From NCBI GenBank assembly GCA_964020085.1, contig OZ026607.1, positions 12,613,782 through 12,677,781 on the forward strand: DNA of 64,000 bases, in the 5' to 3' direction. Below the pieces are notes generated by a model. The model saw only the letters and a program-made list of their open reading frames with translations, was not told where the DNA came from and searched no databases. The translations under genes were made by a program, and so were the position numbers. Positions within the stretch are counted from its first letter, which is position 1; every line of letters starts with the position of its first letter. Source of the DNA: Micromussa lordhowensis. Taxonomy: Eukaryota; Cnidaria; Anthozoa; Scleractinia; Lobophylliidae. Positions 35,733-47,694 of this stretch are shown here, in pieces.

Positions 35733-36540
35733 TCAAATAGGAACCCGAAAAATTCTAAGTGTCGCGTTGCAACTACGCATGTCGATTCGACTTTTCTGGT
35801 GATGATTCATACCAAGAGTTATTGCGGAATGATCTGATTTGATTGCTGTTGTAATATCGACGGTGTCAATATCGATTTGTAAACAATCGCTAACCAGCCA
35901 GTAATCTAGCCGCCTTTGTATAATTGGAGTTTTTTGGCGCCATGTGAATCTTGCTTCTGAAGGATTGCGAATGCGCCAAATATCTATTAAATCGTGTTCT
36001 ACACTTAATTCTTCGACATATTTAGCAGACTCATTTCTCTTTTGATTCCCTCCCCGTCCGTCTAAAACCTCATCAAGAATCACATTAAAGTCGCCTCCAA
36101 CAATGGTAGGTGAGTCGCACTCTGCTGTTAAAGTCTTAATTTCTTCTGAGATATTTTGAAAAAATTGAATTTGCTCGCTACACTTATTTGGAGCGTAAAT
36201 ATTTAAGAGACAATAACGCGAATCCTGGATGATTGCGTCCAACATAATGTAACGGCCTTCAGAGTCAATCTTAACTGTTTGCAGGTTCAAGTCCAAATTG
36301 TCCCTTACAAGTACCAAAACTCCTTTGCTATGGCAAGTTCCATGAGAGAAAAACAAATTTCCCCTCCACTGGTTCTTCCAAATATTTTCTACATCACGAG
36401 TACTATAAGTTTCCTGTAAAAAAACAAATATCAGCACCAGATTTACTTAGCCAATTGAATATGGCTTTCCGCTTTTCAAAGGTACGAATCCCTCGAGCAA
36501 TTAAAGACAATAGTTTGAAATTAACGTTGCTGGGCCCCAT
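35733..36540 (-). pseudogene. LINE ORF2, endonuclease part
   Basis: ORF2 likely starts at ATG 36,540 (MGPSNVNFKLLSLIARGIR). A frameshift in a T-rich run near 36,417 leads into the open frame that follows. Apurinic-type endonuclease motifs are present: LQETYS, SHGTCHSKGVLVLV, NIYAPN, GGDFNVILDE, RRLDYWLVS and SDHSAITL. The frame is cut at about 35,804 by the transposon end; the remaining codons to the stop at 35,733 are transposon sequence. Confidence 0.85.
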
Positions 36541-36940
36541 ATTGCCAAGGGAAAAGGGCGATAGTACATTGGAAGAAGTTTAAACAAAAGAATGCAAATT
36601 TTTTGAAACATGCTAATGAAGTATTGATAAACACTGAGAATTGAGGATTTAAATTTACATTTAGTGACGTTCGAATAGCCCGCATCGAAAACAAAAGGAA
36701 AAAACAAACACAGGAACACGTACATTTATAACGAATTGCAGAAGTAAACAAAATTTCAGAGTGCTGCCCATGAGAGTGGAACTCGAATCGAAATTATAGC
36801 AAGCCTTGAGGCTACCAAGGCTCTAAGGCTCCTTGTTTTAGGACGATATTGAATAGTACAATTAAACTGAAAAACGCAGCCTATCTAGAGATTAATTTTA
36901 AGACATATACAAAGAAATTCAAACAGAATGAGTTCGGAGT

Positions 36941-37828
36941 TTATGAAACAATCTTTCCATTAATTATTAGCTTGTCGGGTTCAGATTTACTAAAGGATAC
37001 TCTTAGTCCTTTCCCCTTGGCTTCTTTGAGCTTCAGCATCATCTTGCGTCTCTTCTCAATTATTTCTTGTGGAAACTCTTGAAGCATCATGTACTCAGTA
37101 CCTTTGAGTTTGAAGCCCTGGCGTAGAATCCTTTTTCGATCCTGGAACCGCAAGAAGCGTGCAAGAATTGGCCTAGGTTTGCCGTTATTGGATTTGCCAA
37201 CCCGGCTGACCCGCTGGATCTCTATGTTAATTCGTGGGTCTTGGAAGCCCAGTACCGTTTCCAGAAATTGGTTTAAAACTGCCCTTGTGTCGAAGGCCTC
37301 GCCACCTTCTTCAGCGTTGGCTTCTTTCTCTGGGATGCCAAAGAACTTAAGGTTTTCACGCCGACTATAAGATTCAAGATAAAGATGCTTCATGTGTAGA
37401 TTATTTATCCACTCTTCTTTAGCCATAATTTCACCTCGAAGCGCAGATACTTCATTATTCAAAGTTGTGTGTCCGGTATCCATTGTGTTGATCTCTGAAT
37501 TCATCTTTAGTGTCTCTCTTTCCAGTTTCTCTACGACCGTTTCAGCTCTGATAAGTCTAGAGGACACGTCCCTTAGAGTAAGCTCAATGGCGTCCAATTT
37601 CTCTAATTTCTTTAAAATCTTGTCCAGTGCCGGTTTAATGTCCAGGTTGTCCGTTGTGTTTGGCATAACGCAAAACGTTTCTCTTTCGTTCTCAACTTGA
37701 ACTTCACACCTTTCGAGATCGTTTATATTGCTTTTTGGACGCTTTTCCGTCGGTGACCGCGATTCAGTGGAACTTGTGCTAGTTCTATTTGATCTAAGAC
37801 GCTTTGAGGGTGTCGCTATCTTTTCCAT
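36941..37828 (-). CDS. LINE ORF1 (L1-type RNA-binding protein)
   Basis: 295 codons, intact. A Ser/Arg-rich N-terminus, a predicted coiled coil at about residues 65-145 (KKLEKLDAIELTLRDVSSRL, VEKLERETLK), then the conserved RNA-binding core NLKFFGIPE, IQRVSRVG, PRPILARFLRF and a C-terminal domain (FPQEIIEKRRKMMLKLKEAK). In L1 elements this protein forms trimers that coat the element RNA. About 400 bases separate its stop from the ORF2 ATG. Confidence 0.85.
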   Translation of the reverse strand: MEKIATPSKRLRSNRTSTSSTESRSPTEKRPKSNINDLERCEVQVENERETFCVMPNTTDNLDIKPALDKILKKLEKLDAIELTLRDVSSRLIRAETVVEKLERETLKMNSEINTMDTGHTTLNNEVSALRGEIMAKEEWINNLHMKHLYLESYSRRENLKFFGIPEKEANAEEGGEAFDTRAVLNQFLETVLGFQDPRINIEIQRVSRVGKSNNGKPRPILARFLRFQDRKRILRQGFKLKGTEYMMLQEFPQEIIEKRRKMMLKLKEAKGKGLRVSFSKSEPDKLIINGKIVS

Positions 37829-37930
37829 GAAATGGGCTGCGCTCGAAAATTTCGATAGGAACCGCAGAGCCTTTCAACACACGACTATTCGGCAGCCATG
37901 CTCCTCCCAGTCTCCTCCTGTTAAGCTCAT

Positions 37931-38315
37931 GAATTATTAATGATTTTTTTAATTCTTTTTATCACGCTGTACTTTAGACTTTTAATTGACCGTTGTAGAC
38001 TGCCTTTTGGGCGGTCGAAAGCTTGTGTCTTAAAGTGATCTTTTAGTCGGAATCAGCTACTCATTATTAGTTCGCTGGTCTATCTATCTGCCACGGTCAG
38101 CCACTAGCCATTGAGGCGTTGAGCTTGGAAGAAAGCCAAGGCTATATTAAGAGTTAACCTCTTTGGCAGACGTCCTCCTTTCGAAAGTATCATTTATCAA
38201 CATGACAATCGCAGCCAAATAACCAAGTAAATCAAACCCATAAAAAACAAGAAAGCTCTATGCAAAAGCGAACTATACTATTTATACACGGTTAAAAACA
38301 TCAGGTCTCAATATA
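37931..38315. repeat. Segment duplicated at 45,930-46,260
   Basis: AGCTTGTGTCTTAAAGTGAT and CATTTATCAACATGACAATC, among other blocks, recur upstream of the fluorescent protein gene. This copy is bordered by the LINE on the left and the TIR element on the right. Confidence 0.7.
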
Positions 38316-40083
38316 CAGTCCGGGCCATTACCAGAAGTGGATATACGATTTCCTGTGCTCTGATTGGCTCACGCAAACCAAAACATTGCCTAGACCGCGA
38401 AAGGACTAAAGCCGAGGGAAACGGCGAGCGAACAGAAATTCATGTCGCCGGAGACGTCGCATAACAAACTACAACAATAATACGGAGGAATCCTCCGCAT
38501 CTATTACTCCCACGATCTCTTGAACCCCCGGTGAACCTGCCAATAATTCGAACTAGTAATCGTTTCCTTGGATTTAATAATACGGATACCGATTCGTTGT
38601 ATTCGTGTAATTAATTTTACTCCCGATTCGAACCAGTTCCCTTTCTTTTATCGTGTAAAAGCTTAGTTTCGATAAAGTTAGTAATGCACTAATACGACTA
38701 GACTGCTGGTAGTCTGTTTTTTTTTTCTGGAAAATTTTTCGCGACTTATTTAACACGAGGTATCGCTCCAAAACCTAGGACTGCCGAAGATCAACAAAGG
38801 CTGATTTTGGCCTCAACAACGGTGATCACCACTTTTAATCGAAGCTAAGCTGTTTGCTGTTGCAATATGAACGGTGTTTAGCTGAAATTACTATAGGGTT
38901 ATAAGGTTCACTTTCTTGTCTTTTTATATTTATCCATACTGATAAATCTAGAATTGATAGATCTGTATTTAAAGGGGACTTTTTGTGACTGTGCTTTTGT
39001 TCAAAATCATATCAAATTATACTGAAATGTTCAGCCAAGTTTTGTTGTACCTTACCACAGCTACGGGTATCATAAGAACAAAACATACATGGATCAAAAG
39101 TGAAATTTATAAGTACTCTTATTTCCATGCCTTTAAAACCATCAATGGAAAACCCTATTGACCTAATTGCATTTGAACATTATTTTGGTCATTTTTTTAA
39201 AGCTTTCTCCTCCTTTCACAACATGCAATAGCCAGTTGCAAGGGATGACTGCACCACCTCCTGCTCTTTTATTTTTTGCCCATTTCTGAGAACAGAAATG
39301 ACTCAACTTTGAACAGTAAAATGCACATCCTATGTGGATGTGAATCTCTATATGGAGTACATTTTTGTTATGAGAAACAATTGATAGGTTCATCAATAAA
39401 TGAATTTTATGGTTATGGTATGTTGATGTTCTGGTTTCAGTATTACCATTTAGGAAAACCTCCAGCTTGATCTGCTCAGCTGACAAACCTAGGCCTCAAC
39501 CCCCAACCTACATGCATTCAGGAGGGCACATGGGTATGCATGAATGCATTTTCAAGGTCCAGGGAATTTCAAGACCTTTCTTGATCTTCCTTTATGACTA
39601 CTCCTCACTGGATCTGATGGTATTTCAAGACCTTTTGTGACCACTCCCCTCATGATGGGATGCTATTTCAGGACCTTTCATGACTAAGTCAGTCTGTCCC
39701 ACCCCCCACCCGCCCCAACACACACAGACACAATCACAAAAGCCACGGTGACATAAACAGTCCATGCTTTATTTCTTACAACTAGAAATTCAAGAAATTC
39801 ACTTTCTGAATGCTATACATTTCATTATTTTGGTTTCAACAAGAAAAGCACAAGGTGAAAATTACAAAGCCCTGCTGGAGATACATGTATTCTTATTGGA
39901 AAGCTTGAAATATACATATATAAATTCCTAGAAACCTACAGCTTAATTTTCAATACTTTAATAATAAGTGTTACATACCATGATGTCAAAACAAAACTAT
40001 AAACAAGTATTTAAAAAAAAAAACAGGTATATGTTATACATATAGCTATTATTTCTTTGTAACAAACAGTGGAAAAGCTCTAA

Positions 40084-40956
40084 GGCCCTGTTTACAAGGA
40101 AGTAGGGTAGCCCTACTGCAAGGGAACGGTTAAATGATATCCTGGGTTTAGATGCAAAATTTACAGGGAGGGTAACACTACTGCCTGAGACAACTTTACG
40201 CTTGTTATAGTTTATTGCTGTCATGGTTCATACTGTAGTCTGTTAATTGAAGCTTACAAATTGGTTTATTTTCTTCTTTTCTCTTTCTCTCTGCACAACT
40301 CGCCTAGACTAGCTTTAGCTATATGCGAGTTGTACATGTTCTTTTTTATTGTTAAATATTAATAAAGTTTATTTGTTTTGTTGTTTGCTTGTTGCGCTTC
40401 GGGTTACCTTTGGTTACCAAACAGATAACAAAACTGGAAAATAATTTATTTCCAAAGCAAAAGTATGACAAACAGTGAAATAACTTGTAATGATGTTTTC
40501 TGGGTCATAAATCACTGATTTTGTCAGTATTGTGATCATATTTTGCTTTTTGGAGCCAAAATAGAGTTGTCCTGGGTAGGCGAGTTGTCCCTAGCAGAGC
40601 ATTTACAAGGCACTAGGGTGACCCTAGCTGCCTTGTAAGTGCATTGTTGAAAATAAGAAGAAATGTGTGAGTGCCAGGGTAACCCTCTTGCAAGGGTAAC
40701 CCTAACACTAGGGTTACCCTACCTGCTTGTAAGCCGGTGTCTGACATTTGCAGACTGCAGACTACATTTAGGTCTAAACAGCAATCTGGTTAGCCTGAAT
40801 ATCAGTTAGGTTAGCCTGAATAGCACTCCGGTTAGCCTGTTTACGGTTAGCTATCAGTAATGGAAACGGGAATGCAGTATTTAGTTAAAAAAGTCTACAG
40901 TCTGTGGTCTGCAGTCTGCAGTCTGCAAATGTCAGACACCACTTGTAAACAGGGCT
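40084..40956. mobile_element. Nested Harbinger-like MITE with TAA target duplication
   Basis: Ends GGCCCTGTTTACAAG and CTTGTAAACAGGGCT, flanked by TAA at 40,081-40,083 and 40,957-40,959. A 3-bp TWA duplication with such ends fits PIF/Harbinger. The interior has repeated CTAGGG/ACCCTA motifs. Confidence 0.7.
40736..40940. repeat. Inverted-repeat element nested in the MITE
   Basis: GGTGTCTGACATTTGCAGAC at the left and its exact complement at the right, extended by TGCAGAC repeats. About 205 bp, non-coding. Confidence 0.7.
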
Positions 40957-41602
40957 TAATTCTGTGACTGGAAAATAATGCTGTACATGACTTTCTGAAA
41001 TATATCAATGAAAACATAACACTAACCACAAACTCACTCTAACACTATAAGAAATTGAAAATGAAGAATTTCATGTTAACTGAGGTGACCAGGACTGCAA
41101 AGTACACTGAGGTGTATTTTGATCAATTTCAGAAACATTACAAGCAAAACAAGCTATCTATTTATATTTGCAAGTACAATTTGGCCAGGTTCAACAAAGA
41201 ACTTCTTCTGCACTGCTAAAAGCCTGCATGGAAATGAATTGATAGCTAAAAAACTATAGACCTTCACTGAAACTTGGCTTTGCAGCTGTTCCTGAACTAC
41301 TACAGCTGTATCAAGCTGGCGTGTGACATCATAGTTAGTATGTGTACATGTATAATGAGCACTAAAAACACTTTCAACCCTTTTTTAATCCCTACATGTG
41401 TACCACAGCCTCATCTTCTTCATTCAAACTACTTTATAACTGATATAGCTTTGCTCTGCATGCTGCACACAACTTTTCGGGATGTACATACTAGTATCAG
41501 TTTGCTATGTTAATTAACGTGAACCTTTTCACTTAGAACCGCTTCGAAAAATTCCTTGCCGTAATCTCTGCCATTCCTTTATAGATTTTTACCACACAAT
41601 CT

Positions 41603-42046
41603 TATACCTGCCAACTTTTTCTGAGATATAGGCGTGAGACTTTTACCTGAGAGTGCTGGGATTTTTGAAGACGACACGATCATTTCCGAAGATTCCCGAA
41701 GAAGTCCGAAGTCTTCCGAAGACGTCCGAAGTCTGCCGATACTCGCATTTCCCAGTCCCAGTGTTACGACGCGTATAAATGCTAGCTCGCTCCCAGTGCT
41801 GTTTACTTCAAAAATCAGAGATCGCGAGGAAGGTACTGTCATTTATTCATTTTACACATGGTTTTCGTTCCTTACATGGGTCTTAGTTAACATATTTTTT
41901 GAAATTGTGTCAAGCAAGACGGCAACAACTCACATTTTACAATCAGGCGTGAGAAATTGGCCCGCAGGCGTGAGCAGGCGTGAGATCGAAGTTTTCAACT
42001 CGCAGGCGTGAGACTCACGCCTAAGGCGTGAGAGTTGGCAGGTATA
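41603..42046. repeat. Element with TATACCTGCCAACT inverted ends
   Basis: Ends TATACCTGCCAACT and AGTTGGCAGGTATA. Inside are GGCGTGAG repeats and a TCCGAAG-rich stretch like 19,760-19,880. Non-coding. Confidence 0.65.
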
Positions 42047-42615
42047 CAATCTACAGTGCTTCTTGAGGAAATCGCAGTGCTTTTCCATTTGCCTGTCGGA
42101 GAATAAAGAAAACACAGATCGAAATTAGGTCCTCAGCATGGTCCGCGTGATCGGTCAATAACACACGCATGTTGCGAACTACATTATTTCATCTTTAAAA
42201 ACCTTGGACCAAGCAACGCAGTCATGGACCAATACAAAAATACCACCAAATGAAAGCAAATTTTATACACATTAACGACATATTTTTTTCAAGTACGGAA
42301 AAAATTGCAACTTACCTGATTTTTCCATCTATCTGGCGTCTTGTCGTGTACAAACCAGAGCAGAAATAGCACAAAACAGTGAGGTTTTCGCCTCGAAACT
42401 CGAAGACGCCTCGCCAGCCGCCATTTTTTTCGCACTCAACTAAAACGTCATTGTTCAGCTGTATTGTGTGCAAAGCCTTGTGGGAAAAGGCTACTTTTAA
42501 GCCCCAAAAAAGAGCTCGGAAGGGACTTTGTATAGTGTGCCTAACCTTGGCGGCCATATTGCTATTTGTCATGACGTCACCGTATATCCAATTCTGGTAA
42601 TGGCCCGGACTGATA

Positions 42616-42960
42616 TACTAAAAGTTATAATAAAAAATACTAATAATCTACCAATAAACAAACTATGCTAAATATTAATTAATTAATTTTAATTAAGTAA
42701 GTCCTAAATTAATCATTAACCTAATCCTGTTTTCCATGAATGCCGTGTCTCATTTTGTAATTTACGATGTCGTGATTACAGTAGAAATTTGTTTTTTGAA
42801 TGGATTAAGAGATTTTATCATCCTGAGATTGCAGGGTAGGCTGTTCCAGAGAGCTGCACCACTATAACTAAAACTGTTTTTTAAATAGTTAGTTCGTGGA
42901 AGAGGTACAACCAGTTTGTTTTCGGAATCCCTTAAAGAATAACGCGTTCCATTGCAACAA
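42616..42960 (-). mobile_element. 3' tail of a non-LTR retrotransposon
   Basis: Minus-strand frame (42,974-42,762) with YSLRDSENKLVVPLPRTNYL and SYSGAALWNSLPCNLR, the characteristic end of CR1/Jockey-type reverse transcriptases. Truncated exactly where the inverted array copy begins. Confidence 0.7.
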
Positions 42961-43726
42961 GTAATACTGAGCATGAAAACGTTTTTCTTCCATTGTCTTT
43001 GGATTTATGACAGGGTTTGAACAAAAAATCCAGCTGCTTTATAACGCATTTACCTAGTGAAGCCTAAAAGTGGAGATGGCAATTCCATTAATTAACAATG
43101 AAGGAAAAAGAGGACTTATTTTTCATGGATCTGAATCTTAAAACATGATTAGTTTTGAGCACCTAACAAAACAAGTCTCGATAGAGATATATGTGATAAC
43201 ATTTGCTCAATAAACTTTCGCAAGGCCCCAGGATCATACATATGTTGTTATAGTTTCTACATAGTTCATTATGTCCTTTTATTTCTATAGAAACAGGACT
43301 GAACGACCAACAGGATATATGTGATAACATTTGCTCTATCAACTTTCGCAAGGCCGCCAGGGGTAAACATATGCTGTGATAGTCATTACTTAGTACCCTT
43401 ATGGCCTTTTATTTCTATAGAAACAGGGCTGAACGACCAACAGGATATCTCGTTCAGTGGCCCTACAACCGGTCAACACGGAACCAACTTCGGTAATGTT
43501 GGTCTCGGGAGTCAAACGAACGGCAGACGAGGTGGGTTCTTCTTCTTGTAGATGCAAATATATAGAAGCTAAGATAAATATCTCGGTTACTCTTGTAACA
43601 AGTTATAAAGAGCATGAAAACGTTTTTCTTCCATTGTCTTTGGATTAATACCCGGCTTTTGAACAAAAAATCCAGCTGCTTTATAACGCATTCACTTGGT
43701 CAAGCCTAAAAGTGGAGGTGCGAATT
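42961..43726 (+). repeat. Inverted copy of part of the gene C array
   Basis: Reverse complement of about 17,595-18,355, including the truncated unit and one complete short cassette exon at 43,427-43,531 (acceptor AAACAG, donor CGAG then GTGGG). It lies about 25 kb from the array with no signal-peptide exon nearby, so it is probably not expressed as a gene. Confidence 0.85.
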
Positions 43727-44003
43727 GCTCTAACGATCGCCTTAAGCTGCGCAGGATAGAAAATGCCGATTTTTTTCAAACCTTGTCAGGAGAGACGGCC
43801 TTACGTATTTTGCCCCGAAAAGAGCACAACTCGACCCTAAAATTACACTTTTTAACTTATACATTTCATTTCCTTACGTTTAACCTTCATTAACTTGGTT
43901 AAGAAAGAGTCAAAATATGGCATTAAAAGCGCAATCATTTTTGTGGCTAAAATGCTAGGTACGGAGCTTTGAACATTACAGTAAATTTGTCGAGTAGCTT
44001 TAA

Positions 44004-44288
44004 TGCACCTATCAGTGTCAAGCCCGAGGGGGGGGGGGGGTCGGGCAACCCATGGGAATTTGACTGTGGCATATATCCCCAGGGTGGGGATTTTGATCGG
44101 ACATCATGCATTTGATCTTTCAATTCTATGTAGTAGAAGAGAAGTAAACCATTTGTTTCTGCTAATTTTGACAATTCTCTCTTGCCCGGGGGTGGGGATT
44201 TTGATAATTTTTTTTCAGAAAATGTCAAAATCCCCACCCTATGCCCGACCCCCCCCCCCCCCCCTCGGGCTTGACACTGATAGGTGCA
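44004..44288. repeat. MITE with TIRs ending in G and C tracts
   Basis: TGCACCTATCAGTGTCAAGC and its exact complement at the other end, each followed inward by CCGAGG and a long G or C tract. Confidence 0.8.
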
Positions 44289-44399
44289 TAAGGACAAGCA
44301 AGATAATTCAGCCATCATTGAACTTACAGTGCAAACAATAAACACTAGAGGTATTTCTGGAATATTTTGGCTTGTAATTCAGGCCCTTGACAAGTCAAC

Positions 44400-47300
44400 G
44401 CGTGCCCAAGTACTTCTAAAACGGTCAGTCCTTAAGGACGTCAATTAACTAGTTTTCGCAAACGTAATATCACAATATTACGTAATATACCTTTCACACG
44501 ATTACACTTGAGAAAAATACTTAGTTGACATCCCTAAGGACTGACCATTTTACAAGTACTTGGACAATCGTTGACTTCGCTTTCACCTTTCAGGGGAAAC
44601 GCTTGACAAGTACACATAACATTCCAAAAATACTTTCAGTGTTCACTGTTTGCAATGTAAGATCAAGGGTGACCTTGCTTCTCCTCAAGGCTACTCGAGA
44701 AGCTTACTCGTGTTCACAGCTCTGCGCAGAGCAGTTTAGCTTTTGATGCCATATTTTGACACTTTCTTATCCGAAACATTGAAAGTTAACGGTAACGATA
44801 TGAAGTATATAAGTTAAATGAATTATTTACGTTTTTATTACATCAAGTTACGTAATAGCCAATGAGAAAGAATGTACAAACCCTTCGTGTAACGAAAAGA
44901 AACGAAGACCTTTTTCTGTTTCAATTTTAGCTGCCACTCAAAAAATTGGCACGATTGATAGCAAACCCAGTATGTGATAACTACCAGTTTAAAGATTATG
45001 ATTGACGGATTGTTTGACTGATTACTTATTATTGTCGATGAAACAGAAAGACCTTATGTTACGAGGACAACGCGCCGTTCGTTCCCCCGGGGGGACTCGT
45101 ACTACGTGAAACTATATTTCTTTTGCAATGAAAAGAAATATGTTAACACCATGCCATTTTTAGGCCCTGATTTTTTTTGTCAGGCAAGAAGATCGTTTGT
45201 TCCTTTCAGGTATCCTTCTTCAAGTGATCATACTTTTCAATCGTAATTGACAATATCATTTTCGCACCATTTCTCTGAGTGGTTTCCGGAAAATGGATTC
45301 GCGAAGAAACATATCGATGGGTGGTATTTAGATTGTTATTGCTCTCAGTGCCAATAAGATCTGGATTAAAATACCCAACCGTGTTACCAGTTTGTTTAAA
45401 AAATAGCTGCATACCAGCAGGAACTTGCTTCAGTATCAAGGGCAGCAAACTCAAGCGGTTTCCTGACAACGTCCATATCGCACAGAAGGTCCAGCGAATG
45501 CTTAAAATGCGGAAATTTTAACAGCGTAACGAAGAAAGCAACGAAAGAGAAAACAGCGGTAAAGACGAATCATTTCCTCATAAAGAACAACTATGAAACA
45601 ACCTTGTTGAAAGACAACTTTGAACAACCTTGGCAAATTGACCTTGGTATCTAGTTACATGTACATGTACATAGTTTAATTTTACATAACAGACTTACAT
45701 AACATACAAGGAACGTTAAAACAGCGGTCAAAGGCTCCAGAATTGCAAGTCATGCATGGTCTCATTTCCTTGAATTAAAAAGTTAATTACCACTAAAAGG
45801 TAACTATTACATTAGAGAATGTTATGAATCTTGGTTCACCATGACGACCCCTATGCGTACAATAACTCTTGTCCACTCCCGAGACAGTTCAACATTCATT
45901 TCACCTAAAGCTTAATATTTTTTCCATATACTATTGTATTCTTTTTATCACACTATAATTTAGACTTTTTATCGCCTCTTTCATCGTTTGACCGTTAAAG
46001 ACTGCAGCAAGTTAGGCAGTCAGAAAGCTTGTGTTTTAAAGTGATATGTTATCTACTCATTAGTTGGCGTCTATATAGAAGAAGAAAGGCACAGCAGAAA
46101 GCCAGATAGTCTGGTGAGTTAACCTCCTTTGACAGAAGCCTTCCGTTCAAAAGTATTATTTATCAACATGACAATCGCAACCAAATAACCAAGTCAATCA
46201 AACATTCAAAAATCAAGACTGAAGCTCTATGCAAAAGCGAAGGATACAATTGGCAGTCTTTCTCTTTTCCTTCAGTTAAAAGCGACAAAAGAAGACTTAC
46301 GTGGCAACGCGGAATTTTTGATAATCAGAATTTAATTAGCTGAACTTGAATTGGTTTGTCTCTACACCCGGATTTGAAGTGGCCTCTTCTGTAAGGGTTT
46401 TCAGAGCTGCTCAACTGAATTATCGCTAGTTTGGTTTGTGTGTGTAACCTTCCAAATGCTATTTTCCTTGATAGAGGCTAGGTTATCGGCTAGTTTTAAT
46501 ATTGGGTGCCAAATGACTGTCCTTTAGGACCTTTTACGATTCCACTTCTGAATGTTACATTGTCTCGATACCAGCTGTTCTCGGTTTAAATATAGCTTTC
46601 AAAAATGAATTGGACATATATCAAGACGAGGCTATATGTTCATAACACCGCGTCATGTATCAAGGTGCTTTTCTGCTTTCAAACTAGCCATTTTTTGCCA
46701 CGCCGTAATCGGTCAAAGAAAAAAAGAAATCCAAAAAAACGTTATTTGTGCAGCCAAATTATTCATGTAACCATTCAAATTAAGCACTCTCTCTTCTTTT
46801 GCAGGATTAACATATTAGCTTGTTCAATATATTTTTTGCTAATGTGTTTTCTTAACCTTTTGAAAACGGATATGAAAAAATGTCAAATCGTCACCGTTGC
46901 TGCTCGCTTAAAAGAAAAAAAAATGGTCGAACATGTACTTATAGTATTAATTTTGTTGATATATAGTTTCACTAGACCTACATGTACTCGCCTCAAGGCT
47001 ATATTTCGAAATAGCTGCTTTCGATTACGGGCCAAGAACATTCAACATTGTACAGATACTTCTAGCGCGTTTACCGCTTGCACTGTAAGATCATGCAAAG
47101 GAGAATGAAAGTATTATTTTTTTCTCTGGTCCCCTTAGCAAACGAGCTTACATTCGACAGTTACGTCAGTATGTGGAAAGAGCGGTTTAGTCGAGAAAAC
47201 GACCGTGTTTTTGATGTCATATTGCAACTCTTTCTCAACCGAAACATGCAAGGTTTTAAATCCTAACGCTAACGGAAATCAGTTAATGAAAACAAAGATA

Positions 47301-47540
47301 AGAAAAATAGCTCAACTCTTACTGATCGAATTTGATATGATGAATTCCTTAATTCCATATCAAAAATTCTTTGTTTAAATAAATTCCGTTAATGTTAGCA
47401 TGATTTCACTTATCAAAATAATTCATCTACCCCCAAGACATTTCCATGTAAACAACGAAACAGTATGGCTTGGTACGATAGACATCAAAGGGTTGTTGTT
47501 TGTTACAAAGGATTCTTATTTGTCGCATTAGGATTCCTGG
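44400..47540. other. Upstream region of the fluorescent protein gene
   Basis: No gene supported; a 167-codon frame at 46,605-47,108 has no protein-like character. Several blocks recur upstream of the pseudogene: 44,480-44,760 matches 53,380-53,640 and 53,830-54,130 (TTAGTTGACATCCCTAAGGA; TTCACTGTTTGCA), and 47,430-47,540 matches 54,540-54,650. So the duplicated unit includes several kb of 5' flank. Confidence 0.6.
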
Positions 47541-47600
47541 CTTACAATTGGCTCTAGTGTAATTTGGGCGTGACATTCAGTTTTAAAGCAGCATCGTCCA
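47541..47600 (+). promoter_or_regulatory. Probable core promoter of the fluorescent protein gene
   Basis: An inverted CCAAT box (ATTGG, 47,547-47,551) and a TATA-like TTTTAAAG (47,581-47,588) lie upstream of the ATG at 47,695. The pseudogene keeps both with similar spacing (AATTGGCTC; ATTTTAAAGCAG), and the following CTCATTCACCCT is also shared, so transcription probably starts near 47,610. Confidence 0.45.
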
Positions 47601-47694
47601 CGTTGAAGTCTCATTCACCCTGGTGATTTGGAAGAGAGCAGATCGAGAACAACAAGAGCTGTATAAGGCTGAGATCTTACTTACGTCCACCATC

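Larger units (their letters stand above)
29798..35804. mobile_element. 6.0-kb two-gene DNA transposon with 21-bp TIRs
   Basis: Ends are exact inverted repeats: CATCACCAGAAAAGTCGAAT(C) at 29,798-29,818 and its complement at 35,784-35,804. On the minus strand the immediate flanks are TGGTATGAAT and TGGTTTGGAT, 8 of 10 identical. Collapsing them to one copy restores the LINE ORF2 frame across the junction, so a 10-bp (or slightly shorter) target duplication is likely. It carries two convergent genes: a chromodomain protein (+, 29,960-31,198) and a putative transposase (-, 35,115-31,215), only 16 bases apart at their 3' ends. Superfamily not assigned; a target duplication of 8-10 bp would fit several, including Mutator-like elements. 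Confidence 0.85.
26587..37917 (-). mobile_element. L1-like LINE, split by a DNA transposon
   Basis: On the minus strand the element starts GAGGAGACTGGGAGGAGC at 37,917, carries ORF1 and ORF2, and ends in an A run (T run 26,586-26,596) with AATAAA just before it. The flanks are a 13-bp target duplication with one mismatch: CTGTTAGGCTCAT at 26,574-26,586 and CTGTTAAGCTCAT at 37,918-37,930. A 6.0-kb DNA transposon interrupts ORF2 between endonuclease and reverse transcriptase. Without it the LINE is about 5.3 kb, so it arrived full length. Confidence 0.85.
38316..42612. mobile_element. 4.3-kb TIR element, probably non-autonomous
   Basis: Inverted ends 38,316-38,347 (CAGTCCGGGCCATTACCAGA...) and 42,581-42,612 match at 31 of 32 positions. 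ATATA precedes the left end and follows the right end, a possible 5-bp target duplication. No transposase frame is seen. Near the right end a minus-strand segment starting at 42,572 has a short open frame and a strong donor (AATCAG then GTAAGTTG at about 42,318), possibly the first exon of a lost transposase gene. Three smaller elements are nested in it. Confidence 0.75.

Noticed and set aside
37089..37940. Plus-strand frames of 70-102 codons
   Set aside because: Antisense shadows of LINE ORF1.
46605..47108. 167-codon plus-strand frame before the fluorescent protein gene
   Set aside because: Hydrophobic and basic low-complexity translation, no homologous frame in the duplicated 5' flank.
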